Assembly (NCBI RefSeq): GCF_000321225.1
Contig: NW_004450459.1
Span: forward strand, 2,597,027 to 2,661,026
Source of the DNA: Odobenus rosmarus divergens
Lineage: Eukaryota > Chordata > Mammalia > Carnivora > Odobenidae
Direction of reading: 5' to 3'
Length of the DNA: 64,000 nt
Shown piece by piece: positions 1 through 12,899 of this stretch. A program made the position numbers and the translations under genes. The notes under the pieces were generated by a model. That model made no database searches and had not been told where the DNA came from. It worked only from the letters and a program-made list of their open reading frames with translations. Position 1 is the stretch's first letter; each line of letters opens with the position of its first letter.

Positions 1-1079
1 GGTTAAAGTAGGGATGTGGCAACACCTTCTTCCCCCACTAAGTCATGGCTTTCACGATTTGCTATCCCCAACCTTCTCTTTCACTGTCATCCCCTTCCTC
101 CCAGGACCCTAGAATTCCACTGTCAGTATCCTGATGCCATCCCCTTCCTCAGCTCTGCAGGCTGCAGTGAGACTAAATTTGGGGAAATCCTCCTTTTTAA
201 ATTTTACATTGTCTCTGTGAGCCACTTTCTCATGACCCGAAAGTGAGAGTCTAAAATTAGAAGAAAAAAGATAGACAAAGAAGTAATTGAAGTATGGAAA
301 ACAGTTATCCAGAATGTACCTACCACCCTCACACTCATCAGACTTTAGGGTTTGAAACTGTCAAACAGGAATGGAGTTCAATGTTTAAAATGAACAAGGG
401 AGAAATTTTTGCCAGGGCCTTAGGAAGGGAAAGAGTATTTCCACAAAGACTGACAGTGCTTGGTCCTTAACACAACTCTATAAAGCCACAAATAAAACAA
501 CAACAAAACTAGCAAGGGCTTTGGCACACTCATGGGTTTTCTTCAGAGATGAAGGTGAAAGGCAGGCTTGTTCATAAGAACGAAAAGACACTGCAACTCT
601 AACTTGATGACTGATTTCATTCCTGTTAAAATACTCAGACACCACTTTCCCCAGGCCCATCCACCTCTATGAAGCAAAGAGCTCTACTGGTAGCTCGGCT
701 GAAAAGCAAAAATATTCCTCAGTGGTGCCTTTAGAGTATTTAGCACACTCCCTTTGAGTAGGAGGTCAGTAGCAAAATATTTCTCCACAATGCACACAAT
801 GGATCTGTACCTAAAATGAACTGGTTCTGTTTCTCTTTCATCTGCCTTATATATTGTCTAGGATAAAATTCTTGCTTAGATTCCTCTCAGTGCCTACCAC
901 CTACCACAAAATATATGCTAAAAATGAATAGCAACAGCTCCTGCATTGATAAATAATGTAATAAGAAAGGGAAGTTTGAGGTTAAATTTCATAAGGCATA
1001 CATTAGAGACAAATTTAGTTGACTTCTGGTTTATGTATCAATTCAAAACATTCAAACCCTTCATCCAATCAACACTTAT
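1..1079. other. Non-coding stretch, nothing recognised
   Basis: AT-rich sequence with no repeat family, RNA gene or splice-bounded exon that I can support. Short open frames here (for example 16-246 + and 478-660 -) have no recognisable domain and look like chance. Confidence 0.6.
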
Positions 1080-1560
1080 TAAGTTCCCACCATGTTCTAA
1101 GTACTACAGTGGACAGAAGACAAATTAGAAACTCATCCTACGTTTAATGATGTTAAAGAGAGATATATAATTATTTAAGGAGATAAAATGATATAACACA
1201 CTATAAAAGAATGATAAACTCTTCAATCTGCCCTCAATTTACTACAGCCCCCCATGTGCCACATACAGTGCTAAGTACCAGGGATACAGTGGTCAAAAAT
1301 GTATAAATATGATGGGAGCATGGGGGAGAAGGAAGGCACAAGGAACAGCTGGAGGAAAGACTTGTAGATTTGGAAAAAAAAAGTGTTCAGAGAATTGCAA
1401 ACAGCTAGGTATTTTGAAGAGAGCATGACGGGAGTTATTAAGAGAAGGGTGAATTAGGAGATTCAGGAAGAGTCCAGATCACAGTGGTCCTTACATGCTT
1501 CCCCCCAAAATTAAAATTCTATCCTACGGGCAACGGTAAGTCATTAAAGACTTTAAAGAC
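1080..1560 (+). repeat. Old mammalian interspersed repeat, family not named
   Basis: The text around 1247-1290 (catgtgccacatacagtgct, then a 'gggatacagtgg' motif) followed by 'aggaacagctggagg' matches a common, diverged mammalian repeat. Its hallmarks are 'tatgtgccaggcactg', 'ctggggatacag' and 'gagggaacagc'. The same motif order recurs near 23.2, 31.1, 46.7 and 55.5 kb. I cannot assign the RepBase name. Confidence 0.45.
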
Positions 1561-1699
1561 TCTTCCACAATTTCAAATATTTAACAGCTGATTTCATAAC
1601 AGCACATATAGCATTTTATGGAAATGATAACTCAGTGGGAAATTAGTGTTTTATATTTATAGCCTTATAAATATAAATAATTTATTTGAAATACTGAAT

Positions 1700-1836
1700 T
1701 TTGACATGCAAAATATAAATCAATAATTCATAGTACTTGCTGTGAATTTCATAAGACTAATGAATCACAGACCTGTACCCCTGAAACAAATAATACATTA
1801 TATGTTAATAAAAAAATGTAAAATAAATAAATAAAT
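1700..1836 (+). mobile_element. Carnivore L1, 137-bp 3' end fragment
   Basis: The segment carries the motifs 'atgaatcacagacctgtacc' and 'aaataatacattatatgtta', followed by an A-rich tail. The same motifs occur, in reverse, in the longer L1 at 39506-40103. A 10-bp direct repeat (aatactgaat, 1690-1699 and 1837-1846) flanks it as a target-site duplication. It is a severely 5'-truncated retrotransposition event. Confidence 0.75.
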
Positions 1837-1959
1837 AATACTGAATATTCTTTTTCTAAAAAACTAACCCTCAACACATATCTTATAACCAGAACTTCCC
1901 ACATTTCCTGGCCCCCTAGTATTAACTGCTACATATTAAGTGCTGCCTTCATTGAGAAT

Positions 1960-2062
1960 ACAGTCTCCTGCAAAATGATATTTGAGTATTTTCCAGTTGG
2001 GGCTATTACAAATGATGTTGCTATGAACACTCTGTGCTTTGGGGACATAGATATATATACTT
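1960..2062 (-). mobile_element. Old L1 fragment, antisense
   Basis: 'ttggggctattacaaatgat' followed by 'gttgctatgaacactctgtg' is the reverse complement of the familiar L1 ORF2 3' region (compare 59681 onward). It is diverged and has no intact frame. Confidence 0.55.
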
Positions 2063-3182
2063 GTGCTTTATTCACTTATTGTTTGTAACACTGATACTTT
2101 CAAGCTGGGAGCAAATACAAGATGGAGGTATGTATGAAACCACAAAAGAACATAAGAGGTATAAACACATTCTCCAAAGAATATCTAGACCAAAATTTAA
2201 ACATTATTTATTAAATTGTACATTTCCTTCACTGTGATCCCACCATATCACACATCATTTAGGAATAATGGCCTTTTATTTGGGCAACTCTTTATTTAAA
2301 GTACAATATAAACCCATTTCTGCTTTGTCGCTTAAGTAAAATTTTTAAAAGAATAAATCCTTCATTCAGTTTTGTCTCTCGGGTAATTTGCTTCAACATT
2401 AAGCAAACCATCATACTGTGAGTGGCTACATTGCCGCTAAAAAGAACATACCCAGAGAATCTAACGGGAAACATTTCTAGAAAAAACGGCTCTTGGTTTT
2501 CATGAAGTTTGAGAGTTTGAAAAATACAAGTCATTTCAAGAAGGACTTTAAAAGTTTTCTTTCAAACAGACCTATGTAACCAAATCACTGACAACTGTAT
2601 TTCTGAAAATATTTCACAACACTGCAATGATTTGAAATATATGGGTTTAATGGATTGCCAGGGCTCTAAGCCTGGAAATTTTCCCAGAGATCATCTCACG
2701 TTTTTATTCCTAGGATCAATAATGTCAGCAGATGTTAAGGCTTGCTAGCCAAGTACAGTGAAAGAGAGGGAGAGAGAGAGAGAAAGAAAGAGTGTCAAGC
2801 ATTTCAACAGTCTCCCAAACAGTAGCTCAAAGAATGAAATAGATTAAAAACAAGTTATAAGAGAGTGGGAGAGTTTGAACAATAACTATATAAAACATTT
2901 TATTGAGTAGCTAAGTTTTAGTTAAGAAACACAACCAGCTATAAATCATACACACCATTCCACAGTCTTTCCAAATCATTCCAAAAAAGGATGAAAGACC
3001 AAATGTCAAAATGCTTCACTCATAAACAATTCCATGTTCCTGATAATATTTCTCCACAAAGTTGAAGACACTTTGTTCATTGAAAATAGTCTCCCAGATT
3101 TTCAGTGATTAAAATATCTTCCTATAAAAGAAAAATCTTCTTATAAGTATCTTCAAGAATAATGTCAATTCACTTACTAGAG
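2063..3182. other. Non-coding stretch with a small (GA)n run
   Basis: I see no gene. A short GA-rich simple repeat lies at about 2764-2793. Open frames at 2034-2237 and 2292-2534 have no recognisable content. Confidence 0.55.
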
Positions 3183-3199
3183 AAAAATTAAGTAACTGA

Positions 3200-4560
3200 A
3201 TGTTCACATGCAAAAAAATGAATCTAGACACTAACCTTATACCTTTCACAAAAAGTAACTCAAGATCATAAACATAAATGTAAGACACAGAACTAAAACT
3301 TCTAGAAGATAGCATAGGAGAAAATCTTGGTGACCTTGGATTGGGCAATGAGTTTTTAGATGCAACACCAAAATCATAACCTATAAAAGAAAATTTGGTA
3401 AGTGGAACTTTACTGAAATTAAAAGCTTGTATTCTGTGGAGACACTGTTAAGAGAATGAAAACACAAGCCACAGGCTGGGAGAAAATATTTGCAAAACAT
3501 CTATCTGATAAAGAACATGTGTCCCCAAAGTACAAAGAAATCTCAAAACCTAACAGTAAGAAAAGAAATAACCCAATTTAAAAAGGGCAAAAGATCTGGA
3601 CACCTCATCAAAGAGGATAGGCAGATGGCAAATAAGCATATGAAAAGATGCTCACATCATATGTCATTAAGAAAATGCAAATTAAAACCACAAAGAGATA
3701 CTACTACATACCTTTGAGAATGGTTGCGATTCTATTATAATGGTGGAAACAGTGACAACACCAAATGCTGCAGAGGATGTGGAGCAACAGGAACACTCAT
3801 TTATTACTGGTAGGGATGTAAAATGGTACAGCTACTTTGGAAGACACACAATTTCTTACAGAGCTAAACACAGTCTTACCATATGATCCAGCAATCATGC
3901 TCCGAGGTATTTACCCAAATTGTCCAGACCTGCACGCAAATGATTACAACAGCTTTATTCATAATTGCCCAGTTTAGAAGTGACCAAGATATCCTTCAAA
4001 TAGGTGAATGTATAGAGAAATGGTATTATATCCAGACAAAGGAATATTACTCAGCAATAAAAATAAATGAGCTATCAAGCCACAAAAAGACAATGTGGGA
4101 GGGGAGCCTTAAAAGCATATTTGCTAAGTGAAAGAAGCCAAGCTGAAAAGGCCACGTACTACATGACTCCAAGTATATGACGTTCTGGAAAAGGCAAAAC
4201 TATGAGGATAATAAACAAGATCAGTGGTTTTCAGTGGCTGGGGAAGGAAGGGAAAGTGGAGCATGGAATTTTTAGGACAGTAAAACTATTCTGTAGGGTA
4301 CTGTAATGGTGGGTAACAATAAGCATTTGGCAAAACTCATAGAACAGTACAACACAAAGGGCAAACCCCAATGTAAACTATGGAATTTAGTTAATAGTAA
4401 TGTATCAATATTGGTTCATCAGTTGTAACAAATGTACCACACCAGTGCAAGATGTTAACAGTAGGGAAAACTGAAGTAGGGAGTATAGGGAACCATATAC
4501 TTTCTCCTCTGATTTTGTGTAAACCTAAAACTGCTCTAAAATATAAAGCCTATCAATTAA
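3200..4560 (+). mobile_element. L1 (L1MA-like) ORF2 3' part plus 3' UTR
   Basis: This is a 1.36-kb 5'-truncated LINE-1. It runs from the ORF2 motif region ('aatgaatctagacactaacc') through 'gagaaaatatttgcaaaaca', 'aaaagatgctcacatcatat' and 'gatgtggagcaacaggaaca' to the 3' UTR ending 'aaactgctctaaaatataaa'. The reading frame is broken by many stops and indels, so it is dead. A diverged direct repeat flanks it (3183-3199, aaaaattaagtaactga; 4561-4578, aaaaattagataaactga), which fits an old insertion. Frames such as 3490-3717 and 3883-4131 are fragments of this element, not host genes. Confidence 0.9.
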
Positions 4561-4705
4561 AAAAATTAGATAAACTGATTTTTACTTTCAGGCAGTTAAC
4601 ATTTTTGAAAATATACTATAATACTCATGAAATGGAAAACAAGAGAAATTGCACTTGAATCCTGAGCTTAAGGTGCCTGGTCTATACAGACTTCCTTTTC
4701 TGGCA

Positions 4706-4945
4706 GTATTAGTAATAATAATAATGATGATGGATAACAGTTACTGTGCATTTACCAAGTGCCTGGCACTATGCTTCAGATTTTACCTATTTGCTAATTT
4801 AATCCTCACATGACCTTATAAGGTAGGTATTGTTATCCTTGTCTCTCAAATAAGGAAGCAGGGTCTTTCCCCATTCACTTAGCTAGTAAATGGTAAATAG
4901 GCTGACGAACCTCACTATGCATCTTAGACCACAGAACTACATTGC
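4706..4945 (-). repeat. MIR SINE
   Basis: The reverse complement of the MIR core is visible: 'accaagtgcctggcactatg', 'tttaatcctcacatgacctt', then 'cacttagctagtaaatggta'. It is moderately diverged, as expected of a mammalian-wide SINE. Confidence 0.8.
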
Positions 4946-5923
4946 ATTTTACTACACAGTAAAGATCCAATAAAATTACATGAATATCTCCCACGGATTC
5001 CAACTTTATCAGATTAGTTCACTTGAAAAATATCAGTAAAAATGGGCTTATAATCTCAATTATGTATTTTTTAAAAAAACTATCTGTGACCTACAAACAC
5101 TTGGCAATACTTGTATGAACTGAAAGCATAATCTCCAGTTTTCTAGAAGGAGACTTCCTTTCAAGCAGATACCAATGCTTTCACGGCCCAGAAGTCTGCT
5201 CAAATGCTCCTTCCAAGGGAAAAAAGAGAGGTCACTTCGGTTAGAGCAAGTAACAGGCACAAAGGTGGCGGGTCCGAGCCCCGGGCCAGGAGTCAGAAGA
5301 CCAGAGCTGTAGTCTCAGCTCTGCCAATCCTGTGCCAACCACACCTGTCTCTTGTGACCTCAATTTCAAGAGACCGATAGAGAAAATCTCTGAGGATCTT
5401 CCAGTTCTCTGATTCATGGATTTGGTACCTTATAGATTATTGGTTCTTGTGACAGAGAAAAAATACCCAGCCACAAGGCAGGAACGAATTATGACAGGGT
5501 GTAGGGTTTCATTTTAATTTAGGCAAGACTGCTTTAGCATAACATCATCAGTGGGTTTGAGGTTCTGTAGCAGAGCCTCTTTCTATAGACAAGTCTTAGA
5601 AGATTAATCAACCTGTGTTAGTATTAGGAAGATGAGTTGCATTTGGTATCTTGGATGAGTTTGGATAACCAAGGTCCTGTGCAAAACCGAAAAAGAGGAA
5701 AAGTTTGGCCTTAGGCTACATTTACAAAGGAATCTCCCTCTTCCTACCAATGCCCTCCTTAGCTGCCTACTCCCTCGCTTCCCCACTTCACTGGGCATCC
5801 ATCCCAGGAGGTTCCTTGAAGTTTCCTATGTGCTACAAAATATTCACCTCTTCTTTTAAAAATGCACTGTCACTACAGCCCTTCTAGGATTTAGAAGGAA
5901 AGCAAACAAATTAAGATAAATCA
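4946..5923. other. Non-coding stretch, nothing recognised
   Basis: No repeat or gene recognised. Overlapping short frames on both strands at 5604-5887 have no domain signal. Confidence 0.5.
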
Positions 5924-6185
5924 GGAGCACCTGGGTGGCTCAATTGGTTATGTGGCCGACTTTTTGATTTCAGCTCATGGTCTCGGGGTCATGAGATCTA
6001 GCCCTGCATCTACCAGGCTCCACGCTCAACAGGAGTCTGCTTGGGATTCTCTCTGTCTCCCCTCTCTCTGCCCCTTCCCCTGCTTGCATGTTCTCTCTCT
6101 CTCTAAAATAAATGAATGAATGAATGAATAAATAAATAAATATGAATGAATGAATAACTATGAATGAATGAATGAATGAATGAAT
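5924..6185 (+). mobile_element. CAN-SINE (older subfamily) with expanded (AATG)n tail
   Basis: The tRNA-derived head begins ggagcacctgggtggctcaa. It is followed by 'tctcggggtcatgagatcta', a CT-rich body and an A-rich tail that has expanded into AATG/AATA repeats (about 6108-6184). The tail is longer and less regular than in the other copies. I could not find convincing target-site duplications. The - strand frame of repeated HSFI-like residues over the tail is a translation of the microsatellite. Confidence 0.9.
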
Positions 6186-8095
6186 CAAACTACAAAATAA
6201 ATAGCTGAAAGGAGCTTAATCTTTCCTGGGTCGTTATTTGCATTTTTAAAATGTTAATATACATGAACCTTCCAAAGGAGGAATTTGGATAAGTAAGAGG
6301 AAGTTTTGTGGACTTTAAAATTTTTTGATTCGTTTTTAGTAAAGGAAAGCACTGTTCTAGGACATCCTGCCTATATTACCCACCCCACTTTAGCTGACCA
6401 AATCAGAAAAACAAACCAGACATCAAGCAACCCACCACCCCACTTCTGAAAGATGGCTAAGCCAAATCTGAGCCATCCTGTAAGTTCCCAGGGTATGCGT
6501 GTTCTTTAGGGTAACAATTTATCAGCCTAGATTGTTAAGTATACAGTTAATAATAATTATCACATTCCATACTGATAATCAAGGCATCCAAGAATTAAGT
6601 AAGATACACTTAGAGAAAATATTCAAGATATAACTGCAATTAATTTTTGTTGCATGAATAAATGCAGCATGGAAACAGCAGAAGTGTGCCGACATTATCT
6701 TCAATGAGAAATATTTTATTCATTTGAATTTTCTCTGGTTTGGGTACAAAATGATAACATTATATAAAAAGTCTTTCAAAATTATTTTATGACTTCTCTA
6801 AAGTCTGTACAACCCATTATTTTACATTTCTCTAGGTATACCACCCCAGACGCACTGAAGAATATGTGTGTGTATATGTGTGTGTGTGTGTAACTTCTCA
6901 AACAATCAGATGTTTTGGGCAATTTTTATTTGTATAGACACAATTAAATACTTGACTCCATTTTTCAGTTTCTAGTCTTTTGTTCCCCCAAATGTGCCCT
7001 TATTTTGACTACTTCAAGAGAATACAAAGGAAAATCACATAAATAAAATGACCTTTTTATTTTTCTTTGAAACTATTTCTAGACCTCACAATAAGATGCA
7101 GTACCCATGAGAAACACTGCTCTACAGAAGATGCACACCTAAAAGAAACCAATGGGAACTTCCACACAATGGAAAACACACACACACAGTATCCTGTTTA
7201 AAAAACAGGACACAATTCTCAGATATAAAGTTAGAAGATTAAAAATTGAGGGGAAAGTACTCATGTTAGAATCAAAACAAGAAGAAATATTATTATTTGC
7301 ATGGTCCTTTAAAGTTTTACAAGTGTATTGATACCCATTATGCCATTTTGATAAAGCTGCCCTATATACTAATGGCCAGTACACACACAGCTGTCTTATT
7401 AGAGCATAAAGTTAAAAATGGTAATGGTGTTTTTAAAACTTGGAAGAAATGAATATACCTTTTATATAGCTGGGGCTTTTAAACCATGTTAATGTTTTCA
7501 TATTAATAAGCTAAAAATTTAAGAAAGAAAGGATGGAGGAAACGAAAATTGATTTTAAACACATACAAACCTAATTGTGTATCAAATAGATAACATACCC
7601 TTACAGAAGAAAATACAGAAAGAATACAGGTAATTTTTGAACACAGCATATGACTTTTATATCCTCAATGAGATATATTCTAAGGACAAAAAGAAGGGCA
7701 AAAATATCTTGAACTTCATTTGTCTGATGCTGGTATTGGTGTAACAGTTCTAAAATTTGGGGAAGGGGTTATTGTTAACTATAAGTAACTATAAGTAACT
7801 ATTAGTATATTGATATTGTTGGGACCTAGGCTTTCCTCTAGGGGAGAAGGGAGATTCAGAAACCAAAGAGGGGAAGAAGAAAAAAGAATGCCGTGGTGTT
7901 TGGATTAGGACTATCAGTAAAGCTCCCGCGCGTGTATGTGAGTGAGTGTGTGCGTGCGTGTGTGTGTGTGTGTGTGTGTGTTTACTTGCTCTGTCTGCTA
8001 AATGGTTCTAGAAGCAGTGATACCCTCATTCTGAAAGCAATGATATCTTGGTAGCAATAAACACATCCAGCTCTAAGATGTTGGTTTCTGAATAT
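6186..8095. other. Non-coding stretch with two (GT)n microsatellites
   Basis: I see no gene. Simple repeats sit at 6863-6892 and 7932-7981. A threefold 'aactataagt' repeat lies at about 7775-7802. The frame at 7139-7384 (-) has no recognisable domain. Confidence 0.55.
7932..7981. repeat. (GT)n microsatellite
   Basis: An imperfect TG/CG/TATG start leads into an uninterrupted GT run to 7981. It is a likely length-polymorphic locus. Confidence 0.9.
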
Positions 8096-8099
8096 CATG

Positions 8100-9345
8100 C
8101 TCCACCGAAAGAAACCATGAAATTTTAGAGAAATCACTGATTCCTGGTCTGGAGAAGGGTAAATAACAAACTAAGCCTGGACCTTCTTTCTATGCCAGAG
8201 AAAAAGAAAAGTACTCAAAACATTGAAAATGTCAGCCTGAAAGGGCTCTCAGTAGTCAAATGAGACAACTATAGCATCAAAATATATAATGATAGCAGTG
8301 GATTAAAACATTATGAATTTTTTAAAAAATCCTGGAGTTCATACTGATTTTTTAAAGGGGGGAAGGGGAGGAAAAATTTTCTTTAGAAAAGTAAGCCAAC
8401 TAATGAGGATGGAAAAACCAAGAGAAATAGAAAATCATCATTCTCACAACCACCATAGCAATAACTGATTCTGGAAAGATGCATCTGTGGATGCTAATAT
8501 CATTAGGTGAAAGGCTATTAGGAAACAAGATATTCAGAGTCTCAAAGTATCTCCCCATAGATTATTTATTGATTGTCAAGGGGGGAAGATATCTTTACAA
8601 TAGGGAAACCTAGAAGATATACCTTTACCAAATGATGAAGTTTAATATCATCAACATTAGGACAAACTAACATCTGATATAACACCTGATATTATGCGCT
8701 ATGAAGGACACAATATCACCAATGGAGCATTCTTGCCAAATACATTTAACCTAAATATAATGAGGGAACATCAGACAAGTCCAAATCACAGGAGATCCTC
8801 TAGAGTAACCGACTTGTACTCTTCAAAAATGTCAATACCATTAGGAGCAGAAGGAGGAGAAGGAGAAGACGAAGATGAAGACGAAGATGAAGACAAAGAC
8901 GAAGACGAAGAAGAAGACAAAGACGAAAACGAAGAAGAAGAAGAAGGTGGCGGCGGCGGCTGGGGGACTGTTCTGAATTAGAGGAGAAAAAGAAATATGA
9001 CCATCAAAGATCATCTATAAAGTACATGACTGGGACAATTGGGGAAATTTCAACCTAGGTTATATAGTAAATAAAAGTATTACATTGCTAAATTTTCTGG
9101 ACACGATCAGACAGATGGTGAAGTATTTAAGGGTGAAACGTCATGATGTCTGCAACTAACTTTGAAATGCTTTAGCAAAACAAAACAAGTCAAATATTTA
9201 TATAGAGATTAGTCAAATATTATATAGAGAAAAGAGATAAAGCAAAGGTAGCAAATTATTACCAATTGACTTCATGTGGTGACTCCACATGAAGAGTTTT
9301 TGCAACTTTTCTGTGTAATTGCAATTTTTCAAAAAATTGCTGGGG
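8100..9345 (+). mobile_element. Old L1 3' end / 3' UTR
   Basis: Characteristic L1M 3'-terminal motifs occur in order: 'gacttgtactcttcaaaaat', 'gacaattggggaaatttcaa', 'aagtatttaagggtgaaacg', 'gtcatgatgtctgcaactaa' and 'ttgcaacttttctgtgtaat'. The 5' limit is approximate. An internal GAA/GAC microsatellite (8846-8960) gives an open frame rich in Asp and Glu (8694-8981) that is not a gene. Confidence 0.75.
8846..8960. repeat. Purine-rich (GAAGAC/GAAGAT)n simple repeat ending in GGC repeats
   Basis: Hexamer-like GAAGAC, GAAGAT and GAAGAA units end in a short 'ggtggcggcggcggc' run. It lies inside the 3' region of an L1. The encoded poly-Asp/Glu stretch follows from the repeat unit. Confidence 0.85.
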
Positions 9346-9479
9346 GATGAGAACTCTTGAGGTAATGGGACACTTTCATATGTGTTTTGGCCCCAAGAAC
9401 TCTCTAGTCCATGTTATTCAGGTGGGGCCTAAACCTAATGAGGCGTGTATAGACAGGTACACCACAGTGCCTGTGGGTG

Positions 9480-10035
9480 CTGGAGCGGGAAGGAGCTGGG
9501 AGAGCCTCAGCAAAGGTCTTTGGAATGTGGCACTTGCTGGAACATTATCCCTTCTTTACTGTGGCCTTCAAAGCCCTGCATTATCTGCCCACCTCAGTTC
9601 TCGATCCCTACCTCTCCTGCCCTTATGTGTTCCTCCTTTTTCTATTCTGCATAACCAGCAAGCTCTTCTCACCTTGGACTTGTGTTCTCTGTGTCCTCTG
9701 CTTGGGAGGCTCTGCCTCCAGACCCTTGTGCACTACAGTCTTCACATCATGTAGGTCTTGGCCAGGGGTCTCACTCTCGACCGGCTGTCTTTCCCTGACA
9801 CCAGCAGCTCTAGAACAGCCCTTCATTTCCACACTCTCTCTCAGGGCATCTTGTTTAGAATTGTTCTTCATGCACCCACCCCAAGGCACCAGTCAGACAT
9901 TTTACTTACGCATTTATTTATCAGTTTGTTATCTCTTCTCCCTTGAGAGGGCCTTGTCTCTCTTGGCCACTGCTGTAATCCAGGGCCTTGATCAGTGCCT
10001 AATGTACTCTGTAAACACTTATGGACTTAATGGAC
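9480..10035 (+). repeat. L2 LINE 3' end
   Basis: The L2 3'-terminal order is present: 'ctgcccacctcagttctcga', a pyrimidine-rich middle, 'cttgagagggccttgtctct', and the end 'gatcagtgcctaatgtactc' followed by 'tgtaaacacttatgg'. Three overlapping + frames here (9347-9754, 9445-9654, 9477-10046) are products of this relic and not supported genes. Confidence 0.75.
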
Positions 10036-10249
10036 CAAGGTGCTAAAACACTGCACAACCCTACAGAGCAAATGCTGTATTGCTTCTCCTGCGATATTTG
10101 CATTTAGAGCAATAAAATAAAAATGCAAAAGAAGAGACTTCGAGTCAATAGCCTCTCTCATATTTCTTTTAAAAAACAATTTCGAGATAACCTGAATCAA
10201 TGCTCTTGGGTTTTCTAGTGAAACAAAAGCATATTTGCAAACAGTCACG

Positions 10250-10600
10250 AATCATAGCAAACTGGACCTCCCCCTCTTCGTGAGGCTAAATGAGTAAAGG
10301 GATGTAACTGCTGCTCTGTTTGCCCCCAGCGCTCCACTTACCAGCCAGAGGAAAGCATCCAACAATCGGAGGTGGGAACCGATTCTGCCTTTCCACTTCA
10401 TTAAATCATATATCATTTTTACATGTGAGCCGCCAGGCTATAAATCATGTGAGACAGAACGAGAGCTAATTAAAGGGTCAGCTGAGCATATAATTTTGAA
10501 TTCCTAGGCACCCAAAAACTGAGATTGACAATAAATGGGATAAAACCCAGAATCATTTGTTAACTAATAAAGCAAGAATTTTCAAGCTGCCAACCTGCTA
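10250..10600. promoter_or_regulatory. Possible conserved non-coding element
   Basis: This is a repeat-free stretch with closely spaced candidate protein-binding motifs. 'gagctaattaaagggtcagc' holds a TAATTA homeodomain core next to AGGGTCA, and CAGCTG-type and AT-rich sites lie nearby. Base composition differs from the L2 just upstream. Conservation cannot be tested here, so this is an inference from motif density and absence of decay. Confidence 0.25.
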
Positions 10601-12899
10601 AGCCACATTTTCATATATAAAAGAATCTATATTGAATATAACTCTTACAGGGTAATGAACTTTCAGTCATTTATCCTAGAGTACTTCATTTAAATATACT
10701 TAGATTTTTTTTTTTTTGCTAACAATTACAAGGTCAAAAAAATACGAGTGAATTGTGTTCTCATTTCACATTGAAGTTCACTCCTGAGATAAGGAAACAT
10801 TGTTAATTGGTATTTCATAGCATATTTCTTCCAAAGTGTGTTCAGGGAAAGTAGGTTAGTAGAAAGAGATTCCATTTGTCAAGAGAGAAAATGAAAATGG
10901 AGTTAGACCAAGATGGCCAAGGTCACTAAACAAGTCAGTAACTGTTCTGAGCAGAACCTGAAGAGACAGCTGACTCACCGTGGTTTCCCTCCTCCAAATA
11001 CACTGCTTCATTTAAAAGGTATTTTGAGGATATTCAAGTTTATGCATTTTATATTTGCATTCCTCATGATGAGGAACTTTCATGTTAGAAAAAACTATCT
11101 TACTTAGACACTATAATAAATATCAAGACTATTTTCCTTCTTTTAAAGATCCTTATAGTTATAAAATAGAGCTTGTGATCTAACATGTTGAGAAAGCACA
11201 GTCAGATATAAATACTAGGTTACAGTTTTTAAAGAAAGGTACTAACTTTCTATCATTACTACAATTTAATAACCTAAAAAATAAGGTACATTTTCGGAGT
11301 TCTTGAATTATTAGAATTTTATCAAATTTAATATTCTCAGGATCCCAGCTAAATGAACATTTTACATGTTAAATATATCCAGTCTATTTATCAATTCTTT
11401 AAAAATATAAATCTCCAATATTTTCTATTCAAGTCCCAGGGTAGAAAAAAAAAAGTTTCCCTCTGTGAATACAGAGGTGAAAATGTGGGAATTAGTGAGT
11501 CAAGTTTCCAAAGTTGTGCCTGTTTTTAAATCCTCTTTCCACATAACATGATACACACCTATCTCTGTGATCAAGTATAGGAAATGCAACAACAAGAAAC
11601 CACAGCTTGAGGACAACATATTCAAAAGATTGCCTGGACCTTTCCTAATCTTACAGCGCCAGCATGAACCACGGATCACAGCACCGGCACTTCAGTATGT
11701 ACAAAACAAGAAAACCTGCACAACAAGCCTTGCTTGCACAATAGATTTGTCTTTTTACTCCTCATACCCAAATCTTCACGCACATGGAATGCCTCACTTC
11801 TGATCCCAGGGAAAGTGTGGTTATTATCCTTGGCTACACATCCCCCCAATATCTGCTGTAATACATAGGCTTCCATCCCCTCTACAACGCTAAAGGAAAT
11901 GCTTACTGCATTGCCATTTCCAAAAGAAGATTTCCTCAGGAAAAGGAAAGCACATGCTTCTATGGGATGCAAAGCTATATATAGATAGATATATAAATAT
12001 CTATATGGCTGGATCTACAAGCAGAAAATAGCAAAGAAGACTACTGTAAGCTCCACGATTTCTCTAGTCAGTCATATTGGAACACTATAAACTCTTCCTA
12101 AAATCTGACATTTATTTTCATGGCCAGAATCATGGGAGGGGAAATTAATTTATATAAAACTGCATTTAAAATATTTTTTGCTTAAAAGAAATAATAATAT
12201 GAATAATAGACTAAGAGTTAAATACGAGTTACTACTATAAGCACAAAAGGGGGGTTTTTGCTGCTCCTAGCAAAGGTCCACATGGAAGTCCTTTCAGTTT
12301 CAGTGTTATATATTCTATCCTAATTCAAAGAACACAGGATACTATAAACCATTTGGAAGAGGAAAACTATCTAGGATTGACATTCCTACCTGAGTTCTTT
12401 CTGGAGAATTCTTCTCCTGAAGAAGATTAAGCCTACCTCTAGAAGAGAACTGCTTAGTTGCGGTCAACAGCCTCTTACTCGTACTTGACAATTCTTTTGG
12501 GACTTATTAAAGACTAGCTGCAAAAGCTGTAGCCACTGAACCGTCCAGTGAATCCTGGGTCTGTTGCTCCATTGACTTCCCAACATGCCTATCCCCATAG
12601 ACCTTACCAGAGAGAACTGTGCACAGATGGAGTCTTTCCCATCACCCAAACCAACTCAAGAGCTCTCTCCCATGAATTTTCATTAGTCAATGAACTAGAA
12701 AATGTTCCAGTCAATGGATCACAAAAGAAATGGCCTTTCTTGACCAGAAAATGAATACTATCCTTATTCTGAAGTTACTTTTAAATGTAATATTCTATTT
12801 TATAATGTTATGGTACCATTTGAAATGATATAAAGTAAAACACAAAAATGGACATTTTGTGATAAGTGTCTCTGCTTCGTTTAATTCTTTATCATTGAG
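10601..12899. other. Non-coding stretch, nothing recognised
   Basis: AT-rich. A small TAGATA/TATA simple repeat lies at about 11975-12006. Overlapping frames at 11567-11972 (both strands) and 12464-12754 have no recognisable domain and no convincing splice context. Confidence 0.5.

Noticed and set aside
3490..4131. Small proteins resembling ORF2p
   Set aside because: These are decayed fragments of the L1 at 3200-4560, not host genes.
8694..8981. Acidic (Asp/Glu-rich) small protein
   Set aside because: The acidic stretch is a translation of a GAA/GAC microsatellite in the 3' region of an old L1.
9477..10046. 189-residue + frame as a gene
   Set aside because: The frame coincides with an L2 3' end, with two other open frames overlapping it.
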